From: Trichoplusia ni
Lineage: Eukaryota; Arthropoda; Insecta; Lepidoptera; Noctuidae
Direction: 5' to 3'
Assembly (NCBI RefSeq): GCF_003590095.1
Contig: NC_039478.1
Coordinates: forward strand, 6,882,001-6,946,000
DNA length: 64,000 bases
Translations under genes and position numbers: made by a program
Part shown: piece by piece, positions 50,431-61,889 of the stretch
Layout: each line of letters opens with the position of its first letter
Position numbering within the stretch: the first letter of the stretch is position 1
Notes under the pieces: model-generated
Database searches by the model: none
Told to the model about the DNA's origin: nothing
What the model saw: the letters and a program-made list of their open reading frames with translations, nothing else

Positions 50431-51356
50431 GATAATGGTGGTAAACTGCTTTGACAGCAAAATAAAGTTTTAAAAGTATGTTCGCCAGCGGTTTGTAAAC
50501 ACGTAGTGCAGTTTACACGTAGAAAATAAAAGATCACGCAACGAATTTGTGAGTTTAACTACAAAATCTCATTGCCAGGGTCAGTTAGGACAAAATTATG
50601 TAACGGTATCACGTGCATTTGCTTATGTCTTCCAAACTTATCGCGGAGATTACACTGTTTGCATTCTTTAACCATTGTACACGAAATTTTAATGACTGTC
50701 GGAAATTGAATATTAACATTCTACATTCTTCGAAACTGTAGCAGATTTAAAAATAATTGCTAATATGTTATTGTTTTTTAGCCAAAGATCGATTTAAATG
50801 GAGGAAGGGATTCCTTTGCCTTGAAGTGAAACATCAGTTCATGTGGAAAATAATAAAGGTTTTATTAAAATCGTTTGCTCATTTTGTTATTACCTTGGTT
50901 GCAATAATATAAATAGGAATGTAATAACATTTACACAACAGTATCGTTGTGACAATATTAGATAAAATAACGTCATAACTGTGTATATCTGTTGTTCTCC
51001 TACATTTAATATAGTCTATAAGATTCTAATAACTGTTTTAAGGTAATAACTGTTGATGCAACATGTGGTGGTTGCATAGCAGTGACTGTGTAGACTTTTG
51101 TGTATATATGATGCAGAAATACCATAATTCGATTAGTTAATTATTAGCGTGTTAGTTCGTCTTGAATAAAGCCTTCTTCTTTGTTCTTGTGAACATGTTG
51201 TGGTCTAAGTATCTGTTAGAGGTTCATATCTGTCAATGAACCGGTATTTTATGGAAAAGTTGTGTAAAGAACAGTGCCGTATGTAGGCATCTAAAAAAAA
51301 GCTCGATAAATTTTTCACTGAATGAAAAAATTTGAACCAAGGGATTTTGTTGCCTG

Positions 51357-51380
51357 GAGGCCTCGGGGCCCCTGGGCCTC
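51357..51380. repeat. GC-rich near-palindrome
   Basis: A 24-bp stretch made of GAGGCC, a GGGGCCCC core and GGCCTC is nearly its own reverse complement and is far more GC-rich than its surroundings. It may belong to a repeat; no gene context is visible. Confidence 0.5.
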
Positions 51381-54289
51381 TAGATCCGACCATGGTAAAG
51401 AACATTTTCGTCAATAAACGCTGAAGTTGCAAAAGTTGCAGTGCCTTCGTAGCACTTGCTATTTCGTCGAACCTTTAGATTCTATAGTGAAAGCTACTTC
51501 CTTAGATACAAAATAACATGCGAAGGAAACGTGCGAAGCCTTGTTTACAGTCTGGCTGAAATTGTATCATTTCTCTGTTCAAATTGAAAATGACTAAGAT
51601 GGCATAACATGTGACTATAAGATAAGTATCTAATCTTATATCATATGCAGTTGAACTGCGGTTAATTCACAAAATCCATAGAAAAAGATTGCTAACGTCA
51701 AAACATAAAATTAAATGTTTTCGCAAACAAAATTAATCTCAAAATAAATAGTTACATCCCGTTATCTTCTATTTATGTAAGAACAGACTGACTGACTGAC
51801 ATATCATGATACGTTACCGAAACTGTTGGATCTGAAAACTTGAAATTATATACACATTTTTAGATATTAAGTGTACACATAGTCACGAAAATATATTTGT
51901 AACCTTGGTCAGGTCACAAATATATTTTGAATTTTGTTCTAAACTGAATAGATATTTGAGATAACTGTAGGATTATAATAAGAATTGTGGCATTTTATGT
52001 AACAATGATAAAACTAATGAAACTAGGTACTGCATTTTGAACTTGATTTCTTAGTTCCTAACACGGGTGCCTAACTAATTATTTTTTTGATTAAATACTA
52101 TTTTAAGAGTAATAATAACATTGAATACAAAAGCAAATACAAATAGTTCAAAGCGCAACTTTGTCTTACATTGTAGTGTATTTTGTATTTAATTAAACGT
52201 ATTTTCATAACAATTATAACCATGTTAGCTAAAACCGAATCACAAATAAGCGTTGTTTTAAATTTATAGAATAATTATCATAAAAATAGGCTATTTCGCC
52301 GAAAGCTGACATCGCATTAAAGCATTCTAAAATTATTGGTAAGTCTCTACCAAATTATGCATGTGTATATATACATAAAAAGCTTCCCTTTAGTTATTCT
52401 TTCTTTAAAAAAACGCATCCAAATCTATTGCGTAGTTTTAAAGAACTAAGCATTTATTGGGAAAGACAGATGGATAGTGACTGCGTTTTATTACACCTAG
52501 TGATAATGAAGCATATAAAAATATCAGCAAGAGCACAGCATACAACATTATCTACTTATAACAGCAGGTGTTAAATCTCGTGAATAAACAAAACATTAAA
52601 AGGATTCATTCCAAAAGTACTGAGACAAGTACCCCATAATATTCACAAAATTAAATTGCATGAAGTTATGGTGCCCTTGTAGCAAAATTAGGGTGAGGTA
52701 TAATAACTTTTCATAGATAAGACTAGAGTTTCTGCGTAAAATAATAATGTATAAAATATTTAAATAAATAAACAAAGTTTTCAGTCGATTTAATCCGTCC
52801 GCGTGTTATTTGGATTTTCTCGGTAGAGCAACTCTGGTTCCTGCGATGAAATTGCTTTCGGAGCACGGATAAACAATTCTGTGCTAGTATAAATTTAAAA
52901 GGCGCTTATTGTGTCGTGTGTTCTTTGTCACGGGATTCTTTATTATTTCATGCTACTCGTAAGTTGGCAACATTAATTAAAAATATTCTAAACTAATTTT
53001 ACACAAATGCACACAAAAGTTAAGTAATGAGTGAATGATTTACAACGGCTTTAACTATACATATTAAATGTGTACATTTACTGCATTGTCAGGGTAAATA
53101 GCGAATTTTACAACTCATAATATTTTAAACGATCGCACACATTATTATCTCTGCAAGCTGTTCATTTCATATGAAAGACATTAAATAAGATTATTTGCAT
53201 TACTTAATACCTATGTAGTTGTAATTACGTTTTCAATTCACTCCGGTTGAATAATTAAGTTCAAGTAATAGCCAATTAAGAAAAGGTGGAGAGTTATCCA
53301 CGTACAATTTTATTTTTCATCCACGAGTTAACTTCACCGGTACTTTTTAAAGGCGTCAACAGGGACAAAGGTTCATCAGGCAAAGGTTTCGACGACAACT
53401 TTCAGGTATCATTGAACCCCGCTCTATAGGAGAAGGAACATAAATAATCAAGTAAATGCAGAACTGTTGCCTACTTTGTGTGTCAAAATAATTACGCTAT
53501 TGTATTGTAAAATATCATGTGGGCCGGTACCATAGATTTGCCGGAAAACTTAAGCACCTGTTTTTCTAAACATGGTAAAATTAGTACAATCTGTATTTTG
53601 CCTTTGTAGTCTTTCGAAGGCCTTCGGAGTTCGAGCACAGACAAGCGATATATGGGAGCATATAAATAAAAGCTGCATTAAACATTTTCTTTACCTCACA
53701 CAAGGATACTTTTCATACAACAAGCATTAAGTACCAATTAGACCAGCTGTTATTAATTAATTGCTTCTACTGGCAAGTTATTAATCCATTGGTTGATCGG
53801 AAGAAGTATGAAGTACTTAATCTTTCCTATTTCTGAATATCACCACGTCGATTTTAATAAAAGTGTTTTTTGGGGAATATTTGAGAAAGGAGATTGTAAG
53901 GTTTTCTCAAATATTGAATTAGGTATGAATTATAACATCGACATAACAACCTAATATGTCATGTGTTAAAATGGTTGAAATATTATAAAAAAGGTCGTTA
54001 TGGCCTTACAGTTTTGTGTATGAATAATTTGTATGCACGAGGGCAGATTTGATCCCAAGAAAGGCAAAGTACCAATGTAACTTTTCTAAGTTTCGTTCTA
54101 AGTTTAAGTACTTACTTATATATTGTAAGACACCACTGTCAAACATTGAACGAAAATGCCGTAAGGAAACCTAGATTGCTCGATAAGAACCTATAATTAA
54201 CTACCTGTAGAGAGCTAACGTGGTGATCAATGTTTACCTTCTAAATGGCAAGAACCTTGGGATGAATCGTTGAAATAATACCCGCACTC

Positions 54290-54336
54290 ACTCAGAATAG
54301 TAAGTAAGTAATGGTTACTTATTTACTATTCTGAGT
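54290..54336. repeat. 22-bp near-perfect inverted repeat
   Basis: The left arm 54290-54311 and the right arm 54315-54336 are complementary except for one position, with a 3-base loop (TGG). It could be a tiny foldback element or a strong cruciform or hairpin RNA. The loop is too small for a normal microRNA precursor. Confidence 0.85.
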
Positions 54337-55719
54337 ACCAGTAGGTAACTACTTCTGTATACTATGCCTAGTAGAAAAAAAGACTTTAAAAAGTATCTTA
54401 GTTACAGTTGCCTTGAATTCGCATACTAACTCTGTTACTATTAGCCCTTAAAATAGAGACCAGACAGAGATAATCGCTGCCTGGAAAAGGCTTTGTCAGA
54501 ATGCCATTTCCATTTACTACTTCATGAATATAGACATGGCTCTACGTAGAGTATTATAATAGAAATATAGAAGGAAAGAATTTGTCCAGCTAATGGACAT
54601 GAACCGCTGGCCAAAAGAAATCGTTCTTGATATGAAAATCTAAATCAGGCAAATGTTATGCTATATTGTTTTATCCGAAACTTATTTAGACAAATATTCA
54701 ATTAGACATTTATAGAAATTGATCTCCTTCTAAGCTTAAATGCTTGTTTAATATCTGTATTTGTACAAGAATGGGCTTCTCCAATGAATTGTAATTACCC
54801 ATCTGCTCAGAATGAATCAGCTTTATCATGTACACCTTCATTTCTTTTGATAAAGATGACACGACGAGAGAAGTACTGTTGTCATCTCATGTCAGTTACA
54901 CAGCGATTAAATGTAATCTTAGTTATTTTCCAGAGACAAATATAGAGTCTAATGTTTATGACGTACTTTGAACATTTTACTTTCGATTGTCGCTAACCAA
55001 TGTTGATATTACTCGACAAAAATCGTTAAGTTTGTTTGTTTTAAGATATTCATTTCTTTAAACTTCTTATCTTTCCTACTGTTAGTGGATTATAACGATT
55101 ATTTTAGTAGATAATTTATCTCGATGGTGACCAAATTCGTAAGGAATGTAAAAAAAGAATCCGTAGATAATATGATCTAATGAACTGTTCTATGTGTTGT
55201 TATAGAGGAAAAAATAACTAAAAGTTAATCTCATCTCATTATATTACTACTTGTATGTCCGTAAAAAAGTATATTTGGGCCTACAAAATTAAAAAAAAAA
55301 TATTGCTGAAAGAATAATTATACTGAGAATGCGAGGTTGCTGAAAATATGAAACGCTGGCATCCTACGTAGCAACATTTCCTGTGAATTTATCGAAATAA
55401 AAAGGACGCAGAATTCCACCAAAATTCTTTATGTTTTTTTTTGGAGGAAACACAAAGAAATTCAGCACTTGAGAGAAAAACTGTTACTGTTACAAAAACT
55501 GAAATAGAAGGTGGACGATATTCATTCTCATCTATTTAGCCTCACCTCATAATCTTTGACACAGTATACATTTTTCGAAACCGAAAATTCCTGTTCGAAA
55601 ATATGGTTCTTCACTGAAATGATAAAATTATTTTACTGCCAGCGAATATTCAAAGCCACGTTTCTTGAAAAATATAATTAAATGTTCTAGAAAGTAATAA
55701 GATGAAAATGGTTTTTAGG

Positions 55720-55895
55720 GTTTCGAAACTAAATCGTAAAACGGAAGCCTGTTACTGAGGCTCCATTATTTGTCCACCTGACTGTCTGCTCGTCCGTCAC
55801 CAGGCTCTAGTGCATGCGGTTCATGAAGTACGAGTACAGCCTGGTGACGGACGGATAGCTAGACAATGGAAATTTTCACAGATGATGCATGATAA
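55720..55895 (+). repeat. Decayed dispersed repeat (copy 2) with internal inverted repeat
   Basis: Contains AAACGGAAGCCTGTTACTGA, CGTCCGTCACCAGGCT, GATAGCTAGACAATGG and AATTTTCACAGATGATGCAT in the order of the lepidopteran repeat named for copy 1. The element is interrupted: the 16-bp segment at 55791-55806 occurs again as an exact reverse complement at 55838-55853, so part of the unit is duplicated in inverted orientation. Confidence 0.6.
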
Positions 55896-56995
55896 ATGGT
55901 TCTTTGGTCTTTGTTAATGAGATAAATTAATTTGAGGTATATTGGTAGGTACTTAAAAAAAATGTATTATTACTATCGCAAGTACGACTCACACTTGGCC
56001 GCTTTAATAAAACTTACTATTTGGCTCGAGATTGCGGGATTAAAATTCTTGGAATCCTATTTTGTACTTAGCGTCAAATATGCAAATCGTTCCGTTGGGC
56101 GAAAGACTAAGTTTTAACTTAAATAAAAATGAGTAAAATGATTACTGGCAGATTTTTTTCTTAGCTAAATCTCTTGGAATTGCAAACTATGATATAGAAA
56201 CCGACTATTGTAACCTTATGTGACAAGGTATGGTGTAAATCGGTTTACTAATACCAAACATAAATTAATGTATTTACAGATGTGGAAGAAAGAAGAGGCT
56301 CTACGCCTTATATTGAGCTGTCAAGCTTCCACAAGCATAACAGTTAGTTACTCTAGACTTTTTGTTAGACCCTCTGTACAGTGCCATCGTCAATAATGTG
56401 AGTTTGACATTGGACTTTAATACAAAACTACAAATGTATGGTGGAATAATGACGTGACTTTGACTTGTCTATAAAATTCATCAGTCCGTTTTAGAGTCAG
56501 AGCTAGCGCTCAGAGTTAATTTGGACGCTTCCACAACCCTCTGGTCCTGAACCCAGATCGATTGCTCCGGTGGATCAGTTAATTGATACGCTTAAGAATA
56601 GAACAAGACGTCAGTTGCATAAGAAAAAATATGAACGTGACTATGTTTGATCAGTCCGAGATAACCTTCAGATCACGTTTCGTTGCTGTTGCTACATGAA
56701 AAGGCACATGCATTATGCATGCTCCAAAAAGTCTATCATATTTCATGTCTAAATCCTTTGAACTGTTGTAAATAAGTGGAATTCTCACAAATATGACAAC
56801 AAATTTCCCTCTTACAACTCTATTTATACAATATTATTATTCGAAATTACTGCCGTTTAGACAAACAAGTATTGTTGACTCTATATCTCTTATCAACGTT
56901 ATGGCTGCCTACTCTTTCCATTTGGGAAAACCTTTGTATGTACACATACAAACTACAGGTGGTAGCATCATAATCTAATGAACAAACATTAAAGG

Positions 56996-57004
56996 TATAA
57001 AAGG
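56996..57004 (+). promoter_or_regulatory. TATA box of the Gly/Trp-rich gene
   Basis: TATAAAAGG followed by AG, 88 bp before the ATG at 57092, places the transcription start near 57025. It is identical over 11 bases to the TATA region of the giant gene. Confidence 0.75.
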
Positions 57005-57091
57005 AGCTACTTTGAGCTCTTCACAATAGAAACGAAGTGAACCTGCTTGTATTACGAACTCGAATTAAACGAACAATATAATACATCAATC

Positions 57092-57610
57092 ATGTCTGCC
57101 AAAATTGCTATGGTTTTATGCCTATTGGTAAGTGATTCACCCAAAATATATCAGTAAATAATCTTTTAACTCTATCCCTTAAGTTTTATAAGTACAAATG
57201 AAATTGCCATAATAATAGTCTAATAATCTTGTATTGCATTTGTGTTTCAGGTTGTAGTCGTGTCATCAGTGCCAGCTCAACCTGGTTGGGGAGCTGGTGC
57301 CGGTTGGGGCGGCGCCGGAGGCTGGGGAGGCGCGGGAGCATGGGGTGGTGCAGGAGCCAATGGAGCCGCTAACCCCTGGATCCCCCCGTGGCTAGCCAGC
57401 GCACCCTGGTTCCCCCAGTGGGTCCAGTGCACTGGCATCGGCAGCGAATGTATAGACTGCAATACTAAGCTTGTGTGCACTAAGATCGGAGGTCTCCAGC
57501 GCGCTTGCACCGACCCTCTCCTTCCCTACTGCAACTTGGGTCAGTGTTCAGCTACCCCGTCAGCGGAATGCGCTGTTCCAGCCGTGCCTGCCGTCGCCCG
57601 CACCGCCTAA
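57092..57610 (+). CDS. Secreted eight-cysteine protein, Gly/Trp-rich
   Basis: Exons 57092-57127 and 57251-57610 give 131 aa. MSAKIAMVLCLL is encoded by exon 1, and VVVVSSVPA completes the signal peptide in exon 2 (intron phase 0, gtaagt ... tttcag). The mature chain starts QPGWGAG and has about five GGW/GAW-type steps, then a Trp/Pro stretch (WIPPWLASAPWFPQW), then the cysteine module (Cys 72, 79, 82, 88, 98, 106, 111, 119) with the PYC--G-CS signature, and ends AVPAVPAVARTA. An AATAAA at 57765-57770 fits the 3' end. The family is not recognised; the Gly/Trp region suggests a structural or adhesive protein. It is first in a tandem cluster of four. Confidence 0.88.
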
Positions 57611-57764
57611 AAATTATCAACCACAAAATCTTTGAAATACTCTACCCTCTCAAACCCGATCTGTTTCGCTACTTTTCCTAAATCGAAATCGCTTTAATAT
57701 CTTCTTCAGCGATTACGACACTCTGAATCTGTTAACTTATTATTCCTATCATATTTGTGTAATC

Positions 57765-57770
57765 AATAAA
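57765..57770 (+). terminator. Poly(A) signal of the Gly/Trp-rich gene
   Basis: AATAAA 155 bp after the stop codon, the first good signal downstream. Confidence 0.6.
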
Positions 57771-57799
57771 TGTTACTATTTTTCAATTTCATTCGTTTA

Positions 57800-58833
57800 T
57801 TATTTATTTACAAAATAAGCCTATAATTACTACGCTTATTATAATATCTGAACCAAACAAAATCTGAGTCATTTTTTTTTAGTTACTACACTAAATTTTA
57901 ATTCGTAAGATATATAGGAAGACTAGTCACGTTTATCTCTCTGATAAAGTTGTTAAATGTGACTCACAATATCTAAACCGAAAATACACCCAAACACTTG
58001 ACAATCAGCGTTGAGTTCAAGATTACGGACAGAATATTAATTACCACAACTTTATTAATTTCTATTGATTCAAATTTGAAAATAATTTGCTACCGAGTAA
58101 TTCTGGGAGAAATTCTGTAAAATCCTCTGAAGATTTTATATGTCATAGCATCACGCATGGTCGTCATGAATAGCCGAGTGGTTTAGATTAGCTAGCGAAT
58201 TCCGACTGTGCGAAGTGATACGGGTTAACCCATAATTTTCGTATCAAGCAACTAAACATTCGTTAGGCAAATGCTAGTGCGATTTAATAAATACGTAATA
58301 ATAATATATTTAGGCGTAATATTTTCCGTCTTTATTTAAATGTCGAGTATTATTTAATTAATAACACGAGCTGATAATGCGATGGAGGACTCCGGTTGGG
58401 TCCGAAATTGGTCGGATGGTCAGTATAAGACGAAAGACTTCAGGATTGAGTCATCCTCAAGCGTGGAGTCTCTAAAATAAATTAAGTACATAAAAAAGAA
58501 TTCTACTTGGACGAATCAAGACGGTACCAGCTCTAAACATTACCGATAACTTATACATTTATTAATTTGATATAGGAGTGCTACAAATTGCACCATTAGA
58601 AGTAAGGTGATTTAGTTATAAAAAAAAATCGTTTCAATTCTTCCTTTATTCGTAATTATTTTTCAACACATTTCATTACAAATAGTAAAAAGTAATTATA
58701 AGTTTAAAACACGACATACACTTGCGATCTTGGGATCTACTCATCTTAAAAGAGCAACTATGACACACGATGATAATTTTCGAGATACATATTTTTCGAG
58801 ATATTACGATAAAATCGTAAGATAAGTTGTCCG
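57800..58833 (+). other. Intergenic region between the first and second small secreted genes
   Basis: About 1 kb, AT-rich, with a tRNA-SINE-like stretch in the middle. No open reading frame, TATA box or splice arrangement suggests another family member here. Confidence 0.6.
58165..58480 (+). repeat. Possible tRNA-derived SINE remnant
   Basis: ATAGCCGAGTGGTTTAGAT resembles the A-box of a Leu/Ser-type tRNA as used in insect SINE heads. About 40 bases on, a degenerate B-box-like GGGTTAACCC follows. A GC-richer tail with GGACTCCGGTTGGGTCCGAA continues to about 58460. There is no intact cloverleaf, so it is not called as a tRNA gene. Confidence 0.4.
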
Positions 58834-58841
58834 TATATAAG
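58834..58841 (+). promoter_or_regulatory. TATA box of the acidic eight-cysteine gene
   Basis: TATATAAG, 52 bp before the ATG at 58893, implies a very short 5' untranslated leader. Confidence 0.6.
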
Positions 58842-58892
58842 TATAATAAAACAACAAATAATATTCATATACTCAAAAATTATCAGTAAACA

Positions 58893-59749
58893 ATGGCGCA
58901 TTTCAAAAACGCTCTCATCGCTGTGGCTTTGGTACGTAAACTTACAAATTAAGCATTATTTGAACAAAACCTAGGTGTCTAATAATCTATAATCTTTGAA
59001 TATAATATTATTTTATATTGCTGTGAAAGATATATAAGACTGTGAAAGATAGATGCAGTAATCACGCTTTCATAACTGGAATAATATTATAGGCGCGTTT
59101 CGATTGCCCCTGAATTCTAGGTTTATTAATCCTAGGTCAACAGTGACGTAGTTATAAGGTTAGTCTAGTTTTGGAAGCCCCTGGATTGGAAGTCCAATTT
59201 AGCTTCAATTGTTTTCCTGAACAATGATATTTAGTTTGCTTGATTAGGTTCTTCTGCGGTTTTAGTTTTACCTTTATTTTTATAGATGATGCACTGTAAA
59301 TGTAAATAGTTTTCGTTTGTGTTTAACTTTTTAATTAAGAAGAATACTATTTATACAAAGAGTTTTAAGTTTTATTCTTAACCAGTTTAATTTTACCTTT
59401 ATGGCCGCCTTATAACGATAAAGTTTGCATTCAAAATAACAGCACTCTTCTTTCTTACTTTCAGTGCATCCTAGCCAGTGCTCTAGCAGCGAACGCCATA
59501 TCTGAGGAAACACAAAACGTGGTTATCACGACAAATGAAGAAATTCTTGCACAAAATGATTCTGGAAAACAATTTGATGTTCAAACACTATGCTTTGCCA
59601 AGCCTTTACACAACTGCTTGGACTGTCGAACAAGGCTATTCTGTTGGGAACACGGTGGAGTCAGAGTAAGGTGTTATAATCCTTTCGCACCGTACTGTGT
59701 TAATGGAAGGTGCTCACATATACCTGACAGAGGATGTCCTAAAGTGTAA
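58893..59749 (+). CDS. Secreted eight-cysteine protein with acidic N-terminal region
   Basis: Exons 58893-58931 and 59465-59749 give 107 aa. MAHFKNALIAVAL is followed, across a phase-0 intron of 533 bp (gtacgt ... ctttcag), by CILASALAANA, a complete signal peptide cut near residue 24. The mature chain starts with about 30 polar, acidic residues (EETQNVVITTNEEI...) and then the cysteine module: Cys 56, 64, 67, 73, 83, 91, 96, 104 with APYCVNGRCS. It ends three residues after the last cysteine (PKV). An AATAAA overlaps the stop codon (59748-59753). It is the minimal member of the cluster, essentially signal, linker and module. The exon joint ...AL|C is the same as in the partial gene at 63545. 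Confidence 0.87.
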
Positions 59750-59759
59750 TAAATTTAAG

Positions 59760-61812
59760 TTTTTGATAAAATTTATATTTCAAAATGCTTTTTGTTTTGC
59801 TCTACAACACTAATATGAAACGATTTTACTACAGCCATATCGACACCAAATCAGTGAAACTCGTTCGTTCGAGTAAATCTTGATACGAGTACAAAGATGG
59901 TTCATTTATGAAGTCGCCTAGAATACAACTCTTTAGAATTATGAAAAAATATTATGAAATGTCAACCGAAATAGCCACTAAAAATGTTTCGAAAATGTTT
60001 TGCAAGATATTTGCGAACCTTCTTTGAGACCGGATCAATCTGAATATCAGAAGCATACCTTTTTACAAAATAAGAGGATTATAGTGGGTTTTTCTCAATA
60101 GAAATAATCCCAAACATTTTTATGTAAATAATATTTTTTACCATAATATCGAAGACATTCATCTACCTGTATGTAGATACTCAGTGACTCAGTATCATAA
60201 GGAAATGGTTATCTGTCTCATGACATAGCGTAGAAAAATACAATCTTAACTTGATATATCTGGATTAGTAGAGATTACATATCTAGTTCTGTCTACGTAG
60301 GTTAGTACTCTCTTCATCCTCCGACTCGCTGTATCGTGACTGGACGTGGCCCCAGATGTATAATCCTGCTTCTAAATATTCGAGGATGAGTAACAAGTTA
60401 AAGTTAATCTCTATTCGCCCCCTGAATGGAGTTCAAAGGGGTGCGCAGAAAAAAAAAGTTATTTTTAGTGTGACATATGCGCTTCTCTACATAAAAAATA
60501 TGAAAGGAGAGAGTCATCGAATTTAGGAAGAGAAACTTTTGGATTTTTAAATCATAATCTTATTTCTCATAAAACGGCCAATACTTAAGAAAATCTGTGT
60601 TGAAATCAATCCCGAAAATGTGACAAGAAAATGTATTATGAAACAATATTATAGTATGGTTACGCTGCACTAATGTTATTTTGTGTTTAACTAATGTTTG
60701 TTGGTTGTCTTCTAAGATTTTGTCTGAAACAAAACAAGAGGCTTATCAACAATTGCTATCTTATCAGAACTGAGAACACATCTTTTACGTATCGCGCTTG
60801 TTTTCTATTATTCAACTTGATGTCATCACAATATTTTGCTTTATTTAAAAAAACAATTGTTACATTAAATATTTAGTCAGAAAAAAGTCCTCCTGAAAGT
60901 CCTTCCAGGATTCCTATCCTGTGCTCAACCCTCCCGAAACACATACGTAAAAATCATCGTGATGATAATAAGTACGTGTATTAATTGTTAGGTGATAATC
61001 ATCATTTTTTAAGTGAACTATGTACTTATAATCATCATCATCATCATCATCAGCCTTTAGTAGTCCACTGCTGGACATAGGCCTACCCCAATGTGCGCCA
61101 TAGCGCCCTGTCATCGGCTTGCCGCATCCAGCTTCCGCCTGCAGTCTTTCGCTTATAATCATAATAAGTATAAAATATACATAAACTTTGTCAGCAACTT
61201 TCCTACCTCATGTACAACCACCCTTTAACCTATGTTATGAAATTAAAAGTGTATTGCGCCTATTTGGGGCCGACTGAATATTTCGTAACGAGGAATCCGA
61301 ATAACAGTTGACAATCGAACCAAAATTACGACGGTACGGCACGTTTGTGGCCACGAGACCAAAGGCTCAATTGTTTTGTGTATGATATACACCTTTATTT
61401 CAAAGACCAAGCGGCGTACTAACGATTTTGTATGCAATGAAAGCGGCTTTTATATTGGAAACTATTGACGGCTTCTGTTCGGTTCTGATTGAATATCTGA
61501 AGCCGCTATCGGTATTGTTTGCTATTCACTGATGAATATCAGGGCTGTATCTTTACTCTTTAACATTAACATTATGTACTGTTCCGTATTAGACATTTGA
61601 ATACACATCTTGATAATACTCAGAATTGAGATGATTTTTACTAGTGTTATGCCCATTCATTGTGTCTTTATAGTTTAACAAGAAAGCGAGTCGGTTGAAA
61701 TGTTGAACGATAAACGAATACACAATAAAAGTAGTCTTTATATTTTCAATATTGTTGTTACAGCCCTATCATCAATAACGGACAGATTAACATAATTATT
61801 ATGTATCACTGG
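59760..61812 (+). other. Intergenic region between the second and third small secreted genes
   Basis: About 2 kb without a supportable gene. It contains a dispersed repeat with an ATC microsatellite (61030-61155). Short open frames have no motifs and no promoter. Confidence 0.6.
61030..61155 (+). repeat. ATC microsatellite and lepidopteran dispersed repeat
   Basis: Seven or so ATC/TCA units (61030-61050) lead into AGTCCACTGCTGGACATAGG and GTGCGCCATAGCGCCCTGTC, then CGCATCCAGCTTCCGCCTGC. I recognise 'gtccactgctggacataggcct' as one of the commonest interspersed repeats in moth and butterfly genomes, thought to be a non-LTR element tail. Confidence 0.65.
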
Positions 61813-61820
61813 TATATAAA
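61813..61820 (+). promoter_or_regulatory. TATA box of the Ser-rich eight-cysteine gene
   Basis: TATATAAA, 70 bp before the ATG at 61890; transcription should begin near 61843. Confidence 0.65.
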
Positions 61821-61889
61821 CACTTCTATTAACCACTTTAATCGTCACTAACATTAGAGAGAAGCGAGGATTTAAGAAAAGAATTTAAA

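Larger units (their letters stand above)
48346..56995. other. Intergenic region with transposon remnants
   Basis: I find no supportable gene in these 8.6 kb. It holds a LINE-like coding remnant (49115-49261), a dispersed repeat in minus orientation (50161-50430), a GC-rich palindrome (51357-51380), a weak LINE-tail-like stretch near 52.4 kb, a 22-bp near-perfect hairpin (54290-54336) and a dispersed repeat containing an inverted repeat (55720-55895). The rest is AT-rich and featureless to me. Confidence 0.6.

Noticed and set aside
50241..50537. 98-codon minus-strand frame
   Set aside because: Most of it is a translation of the dispersed repeat at 50161-50430.
54290..54336. Hairpin as a microRNA precursor
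   Set aside because: Arms are only 22 bp with a 3-base loop, too short for a normal insect pre-miRNA of about 60-80 nt.
58165..58245. Possible tRNA gene with AGCCGAGTGG A-box
   Set aside because: No acceptor-stem pairing or proper B-box could be found, so a SINE remnant is more likely.
60914..61162. 82-codon minus-strand frame with an Asp run
   Set aside because: The Asp run is a translation of the ATC microsatellite and the rest is the adjoining dispersed repeat.
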